Shown piece by piece: positions 25,476 through 33,906 of a DNA stretch of 64,000 nucleotides; position 1 is the stretch's first letter; every line of letters starts with the position of its first letter. Source of the stretch: Microlunatus speluncae (GTDB lineage Bacteria > Actinomycetota > Actinomycetes > Propionibacteriales > Propionibacteriaceae). The notes beneath the pieces were generated by a model that did not search any database, had not been told where the DNA came from, and saw only the letters and a program-made list of their open reading frames with translations. Made by a program: the position numbers and the translations under genes. The stretch is taken from the NCBI RefSeq assembly GCF_009299835.1, contig NZ_VKCZ01000013.1, positions 62,001-126,000 of the forward strand, read 5' to 3'.

Positions 25476-26531
25476 TCATGAAACTCCCCCTTCGATCCCG
25501 CGGAGCTCGAGTTCCTCGGCGAAGTGGCAGGCGGAGCGGCGGCCGGGGCGGATCTCGCGGAGGGCCGGGACCTCGGTCCGACAGCGTTCCTGGGCGTAGA
25601 AGCAGCGCGGGTGGAAGGGGCAGCCGGCCGGGACCTTGGACGGGTCGGCGACCTCGCCGCGCAGCACGATCCGCTCGGGTCGCTTGGCCGCGTTGGGATC
25701 CGGATCCGGCACGGCCGAGAGCAGGGCCTCGGTGTACGGATGCAGCGGCGCGCCGTACAGCTCGGTCGTCGGACCGGACTCGACGACCTTGCCGACATAC
25801 ATCACGACCACTTCGTCGGCCATGTATTCGACGGTGCCGAGATCATGGGAGATGAACAGATAGGTCAGGTTGCTGTCGTCCTGCAGATCCCTGAGCAGGT
25901 TGAGGATCTGGGCCCGGACGGAGACGTCGAGCGCGCTCACCGCCTCGTCGGCGACGACCAGCCGCGGGTCGAGCGCCAGGGCCCTGGCGATGCCGACCCG
26001 CTGCCGCTCACCGCCGGAGAAGGCGTTCGGGTAGCGGTGCCGGTATTCGGCCCGCAGGCCGACCCGTTGCAGCAGCGCCGCCACCCGGTCGTCGATCTCG
26101 CCCGGTGGCACCACCTGGTTGACCCGCAGCGCCTCGCCGACGATCTGGTTCAGCGTGAACCGTGGATTGAGCGAGGAGAACGGATCCTGGAACACCATCC
26201 GGATCTCCCGCCGGTACGGCTTCAGCTCCCGTTCCCGCATCGCGGCCAGATCGACCACCCGCCCGTCCGCTGTGCGGTAGTTGATCACTCCGGCGGTCGG
26301 GGTGTTGGCCCGCAGGATGCACCGGCCGAGCGTGCTCTTGCCGCAGCCCGACTCGCCCACGAGGCCGACGGTCTGACCGGCCCTGATCGTCAGGTCGACC
26401 CCGTCGACGGCCTTGACGTGGCCGACCGTCCGGCCCAGCATCCCCTTGCGGATCGGGAAATGCATGGCCAGTCCGCGGGTCTCCAGCAGGGTCGCCTCGG
26501 TCCGTACGTCCGGGTCATCGATCACGGTCAT
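25476..26531 (-). CDS. Oligopeptide/oligosaccharide ABC importer ATPase (DppF/OppF type)
   Basis: 351 aa, one ABC domain plus the C-terminal oligopeptide-transporter extension with cysteines (CPFHPRCFYAQERC) that binds an Fe-S cluster in some homologues. Walker [10 protein letters not shown], signature FSGGERQRVGI, Walker B LVVADEAVSALD (Ala for the usual Pro after Glu). It powers uptake with the DppD-type partner encoded just upstream; the coding regions overlap by 17 bases. Confidence 0.92.
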   Translation of the reverse strand: MTVIDDPDVRTEATLLETRGLAMHFPIRKGMLGRTVGHVKAVDGVDLTIRAGQTVGLVGESGCGKSTLGRCILRANTPTAGVINYRTADGRVVDLAAMRERELKPYRREIRMVFQDPFSSLNPRFTLNQIVGEALRVNQVVPPGEIDDRVAALLQRVGLRAEYRHRYPNAFSGGERQRVGIARALALDPRLVVADEAVSALDVSVRAQILNLLRDLQDDSNLTYLFISHDLGTVEYMADEVVVMYVGKVVESGPTTELYGAPLHPYTEALLSAVPDPDPNAAKRPERIVLRGEVADPSKVPAGCPFHPRCFYAQERCRTEVPALREIRPGRRSACHFAEELELRGIEGGVS

Positions 26532-27639
26532 CGGAGTCCTCCTGATAGAGCACGCAGCGCACCTCGTGATCGTCGGCGGTCCTGATCACCGGCGGCAGCG
26601 CCGTGTCGCAGCGCCCCGGGATGAAGGAGTCGCAGCGATCATGGAACGGGCAGCCGGCGGGGCGATGGTAGGGATGCGGCACGATGCCGCGCACCGGTGC
26701 GAGGCGGACGTTGCGATCACGGCCGAGCTTGGGCACCGACCGCAGCAGGGCCTGGGTGTACGGATGCCGCGGCTCGGCGAACAGCCGGCGCAGGTCGCCC
26801 TGCTCCACCACCCGGCCCAGATACATCACTGCCACCCGGTCGGCCAGCTGGGCCGCGACCCCGAGGTCGTGGGTGATCAGCATGATCGACATCTCGAACT
26901 CGTCCTGCAACGAGGTGAGCAGCTCCAGGATCTGCGCCTGGGTGGTGACGTCGAGCGCGGTGGTCGGCTCGTCGGCGATCAGCAGCTCCGGGCCGCAGGA
27001 CAGCGCCATCGCGATCATGGACCGCTGCCGCATGCCGCCGCTGAGCTGGAACGGATAGGCATCGATCCGCTCCTCCGGCGCCGGGATGCCGACCCGGCCG
27101 AGCAGGTCGATCGCCTTCTGCCGTGCCTCGTCCTTGGTCATCGGATCGTGCAGCCGGATCGCCTCGATGATCTGGTTGCCGATCGTGTGCATCATCGACA
27201 GCGACGTCATCGGTTCCTGGAACACCATCGCGATCCGCTTGCCGCGGACGCCGCGGACCAAGTCCGGCGCGGCACTGACCAGATCGATCATGCCCGGCGG
27301 CGCGTCCGGCAGCACCTTCTCCTGCCGGGCCCGTTCGCGTCGGGCCCGGAAGCCACGGGCTGCCGGGCCCGGCTCGGCCGGCGGCGCGGGCACCCACACC
27401 TGGCCGCCCATGATCTTGCCCGGCCGATCGACCAGGCCGAGCACCGAGCGGGCCATCACGCTCTTGCCGCAGCCCGACTCACCGACCACGGCCAGCGTCT
27501 CACCGCGGCCGATCTCGAGATCGACCCCCTCGACGGCGTCGACGACGCCGTCCTCCAGTTGGAACCGGGTGCGTAGTCCGCGCAGCCGCAGCACCGGCTG
27601 CGACTCGCTCGGCGTCTCACTTGTACGGGTCGGCAGCAT
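26515..27639 (-). CDS. Oligopeptide/oligosaccharide ABC importer ATPase (DppD/OppD type)
   Basis: 374 aa. Walker [10 protein letters not shown], signature [11 protein letters not shown], Walker [13 protein letters not shown], and the Cys-bearing C-terminal extension ([15 protein letters not shown]). Between the Walker A helix and the Q-loop there is an unusually long charged insert (about 60 residues, [18 protein letters not shown]). ATG 27639 is preferred to the ATG at 27651 because the only Shine-Dalgarno-like GGAG directly abuts the latter. It overlaps the permease gene by 23 bases. Confidence 0.92.
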   Translation of the reverse strand: MLPTRTSETPSESQPVLRLRGLRTRFQLEDGVVDAVEGVDLEIGRGETLAVVGESGCGKSVMARSVLGLVDRPGKIMGGQVWVPAPPAEPGPAARGFRARRERARQEKVLPDAPPGMIDLVSAAPDLVRGVRGKRIAMVFQEPMTSLSMMHTIGNQIIEAIRLHDPMTKDEARQKAIDLLGRVGIPAPEERIDAYPFQLSGGMRQRSMIAMALSCGPELLIADEPTTALDVTTQAQILELLTSLQDEFEMSIMLITHDLGVAAQLADRVAVMYLGRVVEQGDLRRLFAEPRHPYTQALLRSVPKLGRDRNVRLAPVRGIVPHPYHRPAGCPFHDRCDSFIPGRCDTALPPVIRTADDHEVRCVLYQEDSDDRDR

Positions 27640-28771
27640 CGCGCAATCCATCTCCGACGAAGTTCATGGACAGGACGGTGACGAAGATCGCCGCCCCGGG
27701 CAGCATCAGCCAGGGCGCGGTCTCGATCGCCCGGATGTTCTGCGCATCCTGCAACAGCACGCCCCAGCTCACCGCCGGGGACTGCAGGCCGAGCCCGAGG
27801 AAGCTCAGCGACGTCTCGCCCAAGATCATCGCCGGCACACTCATCGTCAGCGAGGCGATCATGTGGCTGCTGAACGACGGCACCATGTGCCGGAAGATGA
27901 TCCGCGGCTGGCTGCAGCCGTCCAGCCGGGCGGCGGTGATGAAATCCTCCTCGCGCAGCGACAGGAACCGGCCCCTGATCACCCGGGCCATCCCGGTCCA
28001 GCCGATCACCGACAAGATCACGCTGATCGCGAAGTAGCGGGTCAGCGGACCCCAACTCGACGGCACCGCGGCCGACAGCGACAGCCACAGCGGCAGGGTC
28101 GGGATCGCCATCAGGAACTCGATCACCCGCTGGATCAGCGTGTCCGGCTTGCCCCCGTAGTAGCCGGAGATGCCGCCCAGCAGCAGTCCCAGGATGAAGC
28201 TCACCGCGACGCCGACCAGGCCGATCGACAGCGAGATCCGCGACCCGTAGACGATCCGGCTGAGCATGTCCCGGCCCGCCCGGTCGGCGCCCCAGAGATA
28301 GAACGGCTGACCCGCCTCGGTCGGGCCGATCAGGTGCACATCTCCCGGGATCAGGCCCCAGAAGCGATACTCCGCGCCACGGACGAACAGCCCGACCGGG
28401 ATCCGGTTGGCCTCGTCGACGGTGAAGGTGCGTTCGAACGTGTCCGGGTTCTGTTGCATCCGGTAGCCGTAGACGTACAGGCCCAACCCGTGATCGGGAT
28501 GGTAGGCGTGCAGCTGCTGCGGCGGCGCGTAGGCGTACTGCTCGTTCTGCGCGTCGGTGGTGGTCGGCGACAGGAACTCGGCCAGGGCGACCACAGCGTA
28601 GATGAAGATCACCGCGACGATGCCGATCTTGGCCAGCTTGTGCCGGCGGAACTTCCGCCAGATCAGCCGCCACTGCGAGGCAGTACCGCCGCGGATGGTG
28701 ACCTGCTCCGGTCTGCCGCCGTCGGGAGCCTGGTCGGTCCGGGCGGCCACCTCGATGGTGTTCTCGGCCAT
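27617..28771 (-). CDS. ABC importer permease (DppC/OppC type)
   Basis: 384 aa. A cytoplasmic N-terminal tail and one membrane segment are followed by a long extracytoplasmic loop (about residues 70-165) and the binding-protein-dependent permease domain with the EAA loop (EEDFITAARLDGCSQPRIIFRHMVP). The loop is longer than in peptide-type DppC proteins and recalls permeases of oligosaccharide Opp-like systems. AAGGAGGT precedes ATG 28771, which lies two bases after the stop of the DppB-type gene. Confidence 0.92.
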   Translation of the reverse strand: MAENTIEVAARTDQAPDGGRPEQVTIRGGTASQWRLIWRKFRRHKLAKIGIVAVIFIYAVVALAEFLSPTTTDAQNEQYAYAPPQQLHAYHPDHGLGLYVYGYRMQQNPDTFERTFTVDEANRIPVGLFVRGAEYRFWGLIPGDVHLIGPTEAGQPFYLWGADRAGRDMLSRIVYGSRISLSIGLVGVAVSFILGLLLGGISGYYGGKPDTLIQRVIEFLMAIPTLPLWLSLSAAVPSSWGPLTRYFAISVILSVIGWTGMARVIRGRFLSLREEDFITAARLDGCSQPRIIFRHMVPSFSSHMIASLTMSVPAMILGETSLSFLGLGLQSPAVSWGVLLQDAQNIRAIETAPWLMLPGAAIFVTVLSMNFVGDGLRDAADPYK

Positions 28772-28773
28772 GA

Positions 28774-29772
28774 TCAACCTCCTTCGTAGCGGTGCCGGAT
28801 CCGCGGATCCCACCAGGCCAGCGCGATGTCGCTGAGCAGCGTCCCGATCACGGTCAGCGCGCTCAAGATCAACACGAAACTCCCGACCAGATACATGTCC
28901 TGACTCTCCACCGCGCCGAACAGCAGCGGGCCGGTGGTCGGCAGGCTGAGCACGATCGAGATGATCGTCTCGCCGCTGATCAGCCCGGGCAGCAGCCAGC
29001 CGACCGTGCTGAAGAAGGGGCTGAGCGACATCCGCACCGGATACTTCAGCAGCAGCTTCCACTCCGGCATGCCCTTGGCCCGGGCGGTGATCACGTACGG
29101 CTTGTACAACTCGTCCAGCAGATTCGCCCGGGTCACCCTGATCAGACTGGCCGTCCCGGAGATCCCGATGATCAGGATCGGCAGCCAGAGGTGTGACGCG
29201 AGGTCGATCACCTTGCCCAGGTTCCAGACCGCGTCGGCGTACTCGGGTGAGAAGAGCCCGCCGACGCTCGACCCCCAGTAACGGACCCCGAGATACATGA
29301 AGACCAGCGCCAGCATGAACTCCGGCACGGCCATCCCGACGAAGCCGAAGAACGTGCCGGCGTAGTCGCCCGGTGAATACTGCTTGACCGCGGAGTAGAT
29401 GCCGATCGGGAAGGCGATCGCCCAGACCATCAGCATGGTGCTGATCGACAGGAAGAACGACAGCGCGACCCGGTCCCAGATCAGCGTCGACACCGGCCGG
29501 TTCCAGGCGAACGATTCGCCGAAGTCACCGTGGAAGACGATGTTTCCGATCCAGTTGAAGTACTGCACGATGAACGGGTCGTTCAGCGCATACCGGGCCC
29601 GCAGCGCGGCCAGCCGTTCCTGGCTGATCTCCTCACCTCGGGTCTCGGCCGCCGCCTGCAGCGTGGAGACGTAGTCGCCGGGCGGCAGGTTGATGATCCA
29701 GAAGGTGGCGAACGAGATCGCCGCCAGGGTGATGATCATCAACCCGACTCGTCGCAGGATGTATCGCAGCAT
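28774..29772 (-). CDS. ABC importer permease (DppB/OppB type)
   Basis: 332 aa with six predicted membrane spans, the N-terminal MLRYILRRVGLMIITL anchor and the EAA motif PYVITARAKGMPEWKLLLKYPVR. It forms the channel with the DppC-type protein. It starts 21 bases after the binding-protein gene. Confidence 0.92.
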   Translation of the reverse strand: MLRYILRRVGLMIITLAAISFATFWIINLPPGDYVSTLQAAAETRGEEISQERLAALRARYALNDPFIVQYFNWIGNIVFHGDFGESFAWNRPVSTLIWDRVALSFFLSISTMLMVWAIAFPIGIYSAVKQYSPGDYAGTFFGFVGMAVPEFMLALVFMYLGVRYWGSSVGGLFSPEYADAVWNLGKVIDLASHLWLPILIIGISGTASLIRVTRANLLDELYKPYVITARAKGMPEWKLLLKYPVRMSLSPFFSTVGWLLPGLISGETIISIVLSLPTTGPLLFGAVESQDMYLVGSFVLILSALTVIGTLLSDIALAWWDPRIRHRYEGG

Positions 29773-29793
29773 GGAATGGGCTCCTCGGCAGCG

Positions 29794-31848
29794 TCAGGCC
29801 GTGAAGTAGAAGTGCTCGGGATTGCTCGGGCCGGGTGCCATGTAGCCGACCGAGCCGGGGACTCCTTCGGGCACGTTCTTCATGGTGTTCTTGACGATCC
29901 CGTACTGCTCCGGCGGCGTGCAGATCCCGACATAGACGAAGAGGTCCTTGGCCAGGCTGATGATCTCCTGGCCCAGCTTGGTCGCCACCTCCGCGTCGTA
30001 GGTCGTCCGCATCCGGTCGAACAGCTCCAACTGCTTCTTCACCGGGGCCGGCGGCTCCTCGCCCTCCTTGCCGTCGGTGGAATACCAGAGCGCCCAGGTG
30101 TTGCCGTAGCGGGAGGCGCCGCGCGGGTTGGTCGGCAGGAAGTAGTGGTTCGAGCCCTGGGTCGCGCGGATTTCGAAATCGCCGCCGGTCCAGCTGGAGC
30201 ACTCGGCCTGGTTGGCCTCCACCCGTTCCCAGTAGAGGGTCTCCGACACCCGCTGCTGCTGCAGCTCGACGCCGACCGCCTTCCAGTCCTCCTTGATCAA
30301 CTCGAAGGCGTCGACGTGATCGGGCATCGCCGAGTTGACCACGACCGGAATGATGATCCGCTTGCCGTCGGCGAGGCGGTAGCCGTCGCCGTCCCGCTCG
30401 GTGTGTCCGGCCGCGTCCAGGTGCTCGTTGGCCTTGGCTTCGGAGTATTCGGTGTACTGCGTGCCGAACTCCTCGTCGTAGACCGGATCGCCCTCCAGCG
30501 GGGCGCCCTGCCACGGCTTGCCCTGACCGGCGTAGACGGTGTCGATGATCCGCTGCCGGTTGATCGCGTACGAGAGCCCGACCCGGAAATCCTTGTTGGC
30601 GTAGAGTTCCCGCTTCGCCTGATCCTTGAGGGTCTGGTTGAAGCCGATCACCATGGTGTTCGTGCCGGTCGCGCCGACCGTGAACATCCGGTAGTCGCCC
30701 TCCTGCTGGCCACGCGCGACCACGGGCTTGTTCCGCACCGTGCCGAAATTGCGCATCTGCAGGTCGAGCTCGCCGTTGACGATCTTGAGCAGCTCGACCT
30801 CGACATCGAGCAGCACCTCGCACTGGATCTTGTCGATGTAGGGCAGCTGACTGCCGTCGGGGTCGGTCTTCCAGTAGTACGGATTACGCTCCGCGATCAC
30901 CGAGGTCCCCTCGCCCAGCGGAGTGATCAACCGCCAGGCGTTGAGCGTCGGCACGTCGGCGTTCATCCACGGCTCGGCCTTGTTCTCCATCAGCTGGATC
31001 CAGTCGTTCAGCCGGGCCTCCTTGACCAGCTTGTCGACCTCCTTGTTGTACTTGGGATGGAACTGCTGGAAGTAGTGCTTCGGCAGCACCATCGCCAAGC
31101 CGCTCGCGATCTCGTTCAGGAAGCCGGGCTTCGGCGCGGTGAAGGTGAACCTGATCTTGGTCTCGTCGACGACGGTCAACTCGGCCGGCCGCTCGGTGTC
31201 CGGGCTGAGCCAGAGGCTGTAGATGCCACCGGGATGCATCTCCGGATAGATGCTGATGTCCTCGTAGGCGTAGCGGAAGTCCTCCGCCGTGCACGGTTCA
31301 CCGTCGGACCAGCGCAAACCCTGCCGCAGCGTGAACTCGAAGACCTTGCCCCCTTCGAGCTCCTCGAAGGCCTCGCAGACGTTCGGGATGATCTCGTCGG
31401 TGCCGGCCGAGCCGGTCCACTCCCGGGTCCAGCGCACCAGCGGCTCGTAGCCGATCGCGGTGCCGAGCCAGCTGGCGTCCTCCTGGGTGATCATGGCCGA
31501 CTGCCAGGTGCCGCCGTACCGGCCGACGCTCTCGATCGGCTCCACCACCAGGGGCTTGGCCGGCATCCGCTCCGCCACCGGCGGCAGCTTCCCGGCCTCG
31601 ACCTGCGCCGCCAGACTCGGCGCCTCCTTGCCCTTCGGCGCATCGGGACTCTGATCGTTGCCGCTGCCGTCGCGCTGCACCGGCGCAGTCTCCAGCAGAC
31701 TGCACCCGGAGAGCGCCGATCCGGCCAGAGCGGCGCCGGCGATCACACCGGACCCGGACCTGAGCAGCAGCCGCCGGGTCAGCGGCAGCCGGCCCAACGG
31801 TCGCGGCGAGCCGGCCGGTCCGTCCATGATCTTCGTGGTCTGAGACAT
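29794..31848 (-). CDS. Extracellular solute-binding lipoprotein, family 5
   Basis: 684 aa. The N-terminus has a Tat-like motif (T24-R-R-L-L-L-R30), a hydrophobic stretch and lipobox LSGC (Cys49), so it is a probable Tat-exported lipoprotein. The body is the large DppA/OppA fold (YEPLVRWTREW, FTLRQGLRWSDGEPCTAEDF, ANKDFRVGLSYAINRQRII). Members of this size next to carbohydrate genes often bind oligosaccharides rather than peptides (known for Thermotoga systems); that is the inference here. AAGGAGT precedes ATG 31848. Confidence 0.9.
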   Translation of the reverse strand: MSQTTKIMDGPAGSPRPLGRLPLTRRLLLRSGSGVIAGAALAGSALSGCSLLETAPVQRDGSGNDQSPDAPKGKEAPSLAAQVEAGKLPPVAERMPAKPLVVEPIESVGRYGGTWQSAMITQEDASWLGTAIGYEPLVRWTREWTGSAGTDEIIPNVCEAFEELEGGKVFEFTLRQGLRWSDGEPCTAEDFRYAYEDISIYPEMHPGGIYSLWLSPDTERPAELTVVDETKIRFTFTAPKPGFLNEIASGLAMVLPKHYFQQFHPKYNKEVDKLVKEARLNDWIQLMENKAEPWMNADVPTLNAWRLITPLGEGTSVIAERNPYYWKTDPDGSQLPYIDKIQCEVLLDVEVELLKIVNGELDLQMRNFGTVRNKPVVARGQQEGDYRMFTVGATGTNTMVIGFNQTLKDQAKRELYANKDFRVGLSYAINRQRIIDTVYAGQGKPWQGAPLEGDPVYDEEFGTQYTEYSEAKANEHLDAAGHTERDGDGYRLADGKRIIIPVVVNSAMPDHVDAFELIKEDWKAVGVELQQQRVSETLYWERVEANQAECSSWTGGDFEIRATQGSNHYFLPTNPRGASRYGNTWALWYSTDGKEGEEPPAPVKKQLELFDRMRTTYDAEVATKLGQEIISLAKDLFVYVGICTPPEQYGIVKNTMKNVPEGVPGSVGYMAPGPSNPEHFYFTA

Positions 31849-31907
31849 CGTTGACTCCTTGTGACTCGGGTGTTCGGTGACCGTCACCGGCGACGGTCCC
31901 GGGGCCG

Positions 31908-32891
31908 CTAACCGGACGCGGCAGTCTCCAGGTGCTCGATCAACGGCAGGGCATTCAGGTCCAGCTGCCGACGTTCGTCGTCGGTGAGCCGGGACAGCGG
32001 CGCGGTGGACTGCTCGCTGCCGATCCAGCCGCGGCGGACCAGCAGGTACTTGTAGATCGCGGCCGTGGCCGAGGCCGTCGAGGCCCGAGCCAGCCGCAGC
32101 CCGCGCAACAGGTCGTTCGAGCCCTCCTGAAGCTCGCGGACCGCGGCCCAATCGCCCCGACGAGCGGCCCGATATTGCGCCACGATGTGGGCCGGGACCA
32201 GATTGGCCAGCGAGCTCATCGTGCCGCGAGCCCCGACGAAATAGCCGAGATCGGGCACCGCCGAACCGCCGGTGAAGCCGTGGAACGTCACGCCGGCCTG
32301 CCGCGCGCTGCTCAGCAACTGCCGGAACCAGACCAGGTCGGAACTGCTGTCCTTGCCGCCGTCGAAGACGCCCTCGCCGGCCAGCTCGACGATCGCGGCG
32401 ATGCTCAGGCCGGGCCCGGCGAGCCGCGGCAGGTGGTACGCGAAGACCGGACCGCCGGCCACCTGCGCGATCGCCCGGAAGTGCGACTTCAGCTCGTCCT
32501 CGGTGAAGTCGGCGCAGTACGGCGCCAGCACGGACAGCCGGGCCGCGCCGGCGTCGATGGCGGCCCGGGCGTGATCAAGGGCGAGGCCGGTCGCCGTGTC
32601 GCCGACGTGCGCGATGATCGGGACCGACCCGGCGACGATCTTGACGCACTCCCGCACCACCCGGGCGCGACCCTCGACGTCGAGCGCGTAGAACTCGCCC
32701 GTGGTGCCGTTCACCCACAGCCCGCTGACTCCCGCACCGACCAGACGACCGACCAGGCGCTCCAGGGAGGCCGAGTCGAGCGACCCGTCCTCGGTCAGCG
32801 GCAGCACGATCGGCGGGAACACGCCGTGCGGCTGGCCGGTCGACTGATCATGATCGGACCCGGATGCGTTTTCAATGAATGCCGGTGGCAT
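31908..32891 (-). CDS. Dihydrodipicolinate synthase/N-acetylneuraminate lyase family aldolase
   Basis: 327 aa TIM-barrel aldolase. The phosphate/keto-acid loop GTTGE (VNGTTGEFYAL), the Tyr of VFAYHLPR and the Schiff-base Lys in FDGGKDSSSD are all present. Relatives cleave 2-keto-3-deoxy sugar acids, sialic acid or 5-keto-4-deoxyglucarate; with a pectate lyase in the regulon, a 2-keto-3-deoxy-acid substrate is most likely. ATG 32891 lies six bases after a -10-like CATCAT and inside the GntR-type operator; GTG within HGVFPPIVLPL is a possible later start. It heads the operon that continues with the ABC importer. Confidence 0.85.
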   Translation of the reverse strand: MPPAFIENASGSDHDQSTGQPHGVFPPIVLPLTEDGSLDSASLERLVGRLVGAGVSGLWVNGTTGEFYALDVEGRARVVRECVKIVAGSVPIIAHVGDTATGLALDHARAAIDAGAARLSVLAPYCADFTEDELKSHFRAIAQVAGGPVFAYHLPRLAGPGLSIAAIVELAGEGVFDGGKDSSSDLVWFRQLLSSARQAGVTFHGFTGGSAVPDLGYFVGARGTMSSLANLVPAHIVAQYRAARRGDWAAVRELQEGSNDLLRGLRLARASTASATAAIYKYLLVRRGWIGSEQSTAPLSRLTDDERRQLDLNALPLIEHLETAASG

Positions 32892-32896
32892 ACCAG
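32875..32896. promoter_or_regulatory. GntR-type operator, site 1 (aldolase operon)
   Basis: Core TGGCATACCA (32886-32895) inside ATGAATGCCGGTGG-CATACCAG. It covers the start codon and expected transcription start of the aldolase gene. 20 of 22 bases match site 4 at 38947-38968. The core fits the TGGT-N3-ACCA type bound by FadR-subfamily regulators. Confidence 0.7.
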
Positions 32897-32897
32897 T

Positions 32898-32927
32898 ATG
32901 ATGTGAGTCGGCCCGCACCGATGTCAA
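32898..32927 (-). promoter_or_regulatory. Promoter of the aldolase/ABC operon
   Basis: On the minus strand TTGACA (32922-32927) and CATCAT (32898-32903) are 18 bases apart, followed six bases later by the ATG. Operator site 1 lies directly downstream, where a bound repressor would block initiation. Confidence 0.5.
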
Positions 32928-33008
32928 GACTTGCCCGCCGAGAAGTTGAAGCGCTTTCCGCAGCACGCGACAGACCGGCACCGGAACTGGCACCGGGCAT
33001 CGCCCGCC

Positions 33009-33018
33009 CGGCATACCA
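33009..33018. promoter_or_regulatory. GntR-type operator, site 2 (upstream of the regulator gene)
   Basis: CGGCATACCA, one base off the core, 26 bases before the GntR start codon. Suggests autoregulation. It lies in the 152-bp divergent region shared with the aldolase promoter. Confidence 0.55.
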
Positions 33019-33043
33019 TGATCGGAAACAGGAAGGACGTTCG

Positions 33044-33751
33044 ATGGCCCGAACCGCAGCACCGGTCGACTCCGAGAGCCTTGAGAGCCGCGCCCACCAG
33101 GCGCTGGTCACCTGGCTGACCGAGGAACACCCGGCCCCCGGCCAACCGGTGCCGATCCGGGAGTTCGCGCGCAACCTCGGCATGAGCCGGACGCCGGTTC
33201 GCAGCGCCGTCGGTCGGTTGTACGAGCGCGGACTGCTCTCCTACGATCCGATCGCCGGGTTCACGGTGGCCGTACCGTCGCTGAGTTCGCTGTACGAGCT
33301 GTTCGAGCTGCGGGTGATGATCGAATCGCACAGCGTGCGCCGATTCTGCGAACGCCAACCGGACGGGCCACTGCCCGAGCTCGAGGAATCGGTGGCCGAG
33401 GCCGCAGTGCTGGCGACCAGGGCGGTCGACGACCAGGCGGCCTACATCGCATTCCGGGACAACGACAGCCGGTTCCACCGGTCGATCGTCGCGCTGGCCG
33501 AACTGCCCCGGCTGGTCTCGCTCTACGACGATCTGCACCTGAGCATCCACGTCACCCGGGCCGGGATGGAGGCACCGCTCACCCACAAGCGGCTGGACAC
33601 CGCGGTGGACGAGCACCGGGAGATCATCGCCGCCCTCGAGGCCGGCGACGCCGACCTGGCCCGGGAACGGTTGGAGTCCCACATCCTCCGGGTCCGCGAC
33701 CAGACCATCGTCTTCCTCACCCAGCCGCGGATGAACCCCACCCGCCGCTGA
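33044..33751 (+). CDS. GntR-family transcriptional regulator, FadR/FCD subfamily
   Basis: 235 aa. The N-terminal winged helix contains PIREFARNLGMSRTPVRSAVGRL. The C-terminal all-helical FCD domain begins ELRVMIESHSVRR and has the Asp/His set that binds a metal in this subfamily (NDSRFHRSI, DEHREIIAALEAGD, ESHILRVRD). FadR-type regulators of sugar-acid loci usually repress and release DNA when a uronate or keto-acid ligand binds. AGGAAGGA precedes ATG 33044. Four matching operator sites lie around this gene, so it is the probable local regulator. Confidence 0.9.
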   Translation: MARTAAPVDSESLESRAHQALVTWLTEEHPAPGQPVPIREFARNLGMSRTPVRSAVGRLYERGLLSYDPIAGFTVAVPSLSSLYELFELRVMIESHSVRRFCERQPDGPLPELEESVAEAAVLATRAVDDQAAYIAFRDNDSRFHRSIVALAELPRLVSLYDDLHLSIHVTRAGMEAPLTHKRLDTAVDEHREIIAALEAGDADLARERLESHILRVRDQTIVFLTQPRMNPTRR

Positions 33752-33774
33752 CCCCTTCGGACGGACGTTCGGTT

Positions 33775-33838
33775 CGTTCCCTGAGCTTGTCGAAGGGCAA
33801 AGATCATCAGGCCTGCCCTTCGACAGGCTCAGGGAACG
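33775..33838. repeat. REP doublet after the GntR gene
   Basis: Forward unit 33775-33798 and inverse unit 33815-33838, only 16 bases apart, 23 bases after the GntR stop. A possible terminator/insulator between GntR and the GH127 promoter. Confidence 0.92.
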
Positions 33839-33852
33839 AATCAACCCGGGGG

Positions 33853-33881
33853 TGGCATACCAGCTGAATGCCAGGTAGTGT
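33853..33881 (+). promoter_or_regulatory. GH127 promoter with GntR-type operator, site 3
   Basis: TGGCATACCA (33853-33862) is a perfect core and supplies the -35-like TGGCAT; TAGTGT (33876-33881) is the -10 at 17-base spacing. A second half-like TGAATGCCA lies between them. Binding would occlude the -35. Confidence 0.65.
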
Positions 33882-33906
33882 TGATCATCATTCGAGGAGG
33901 CGTGCC

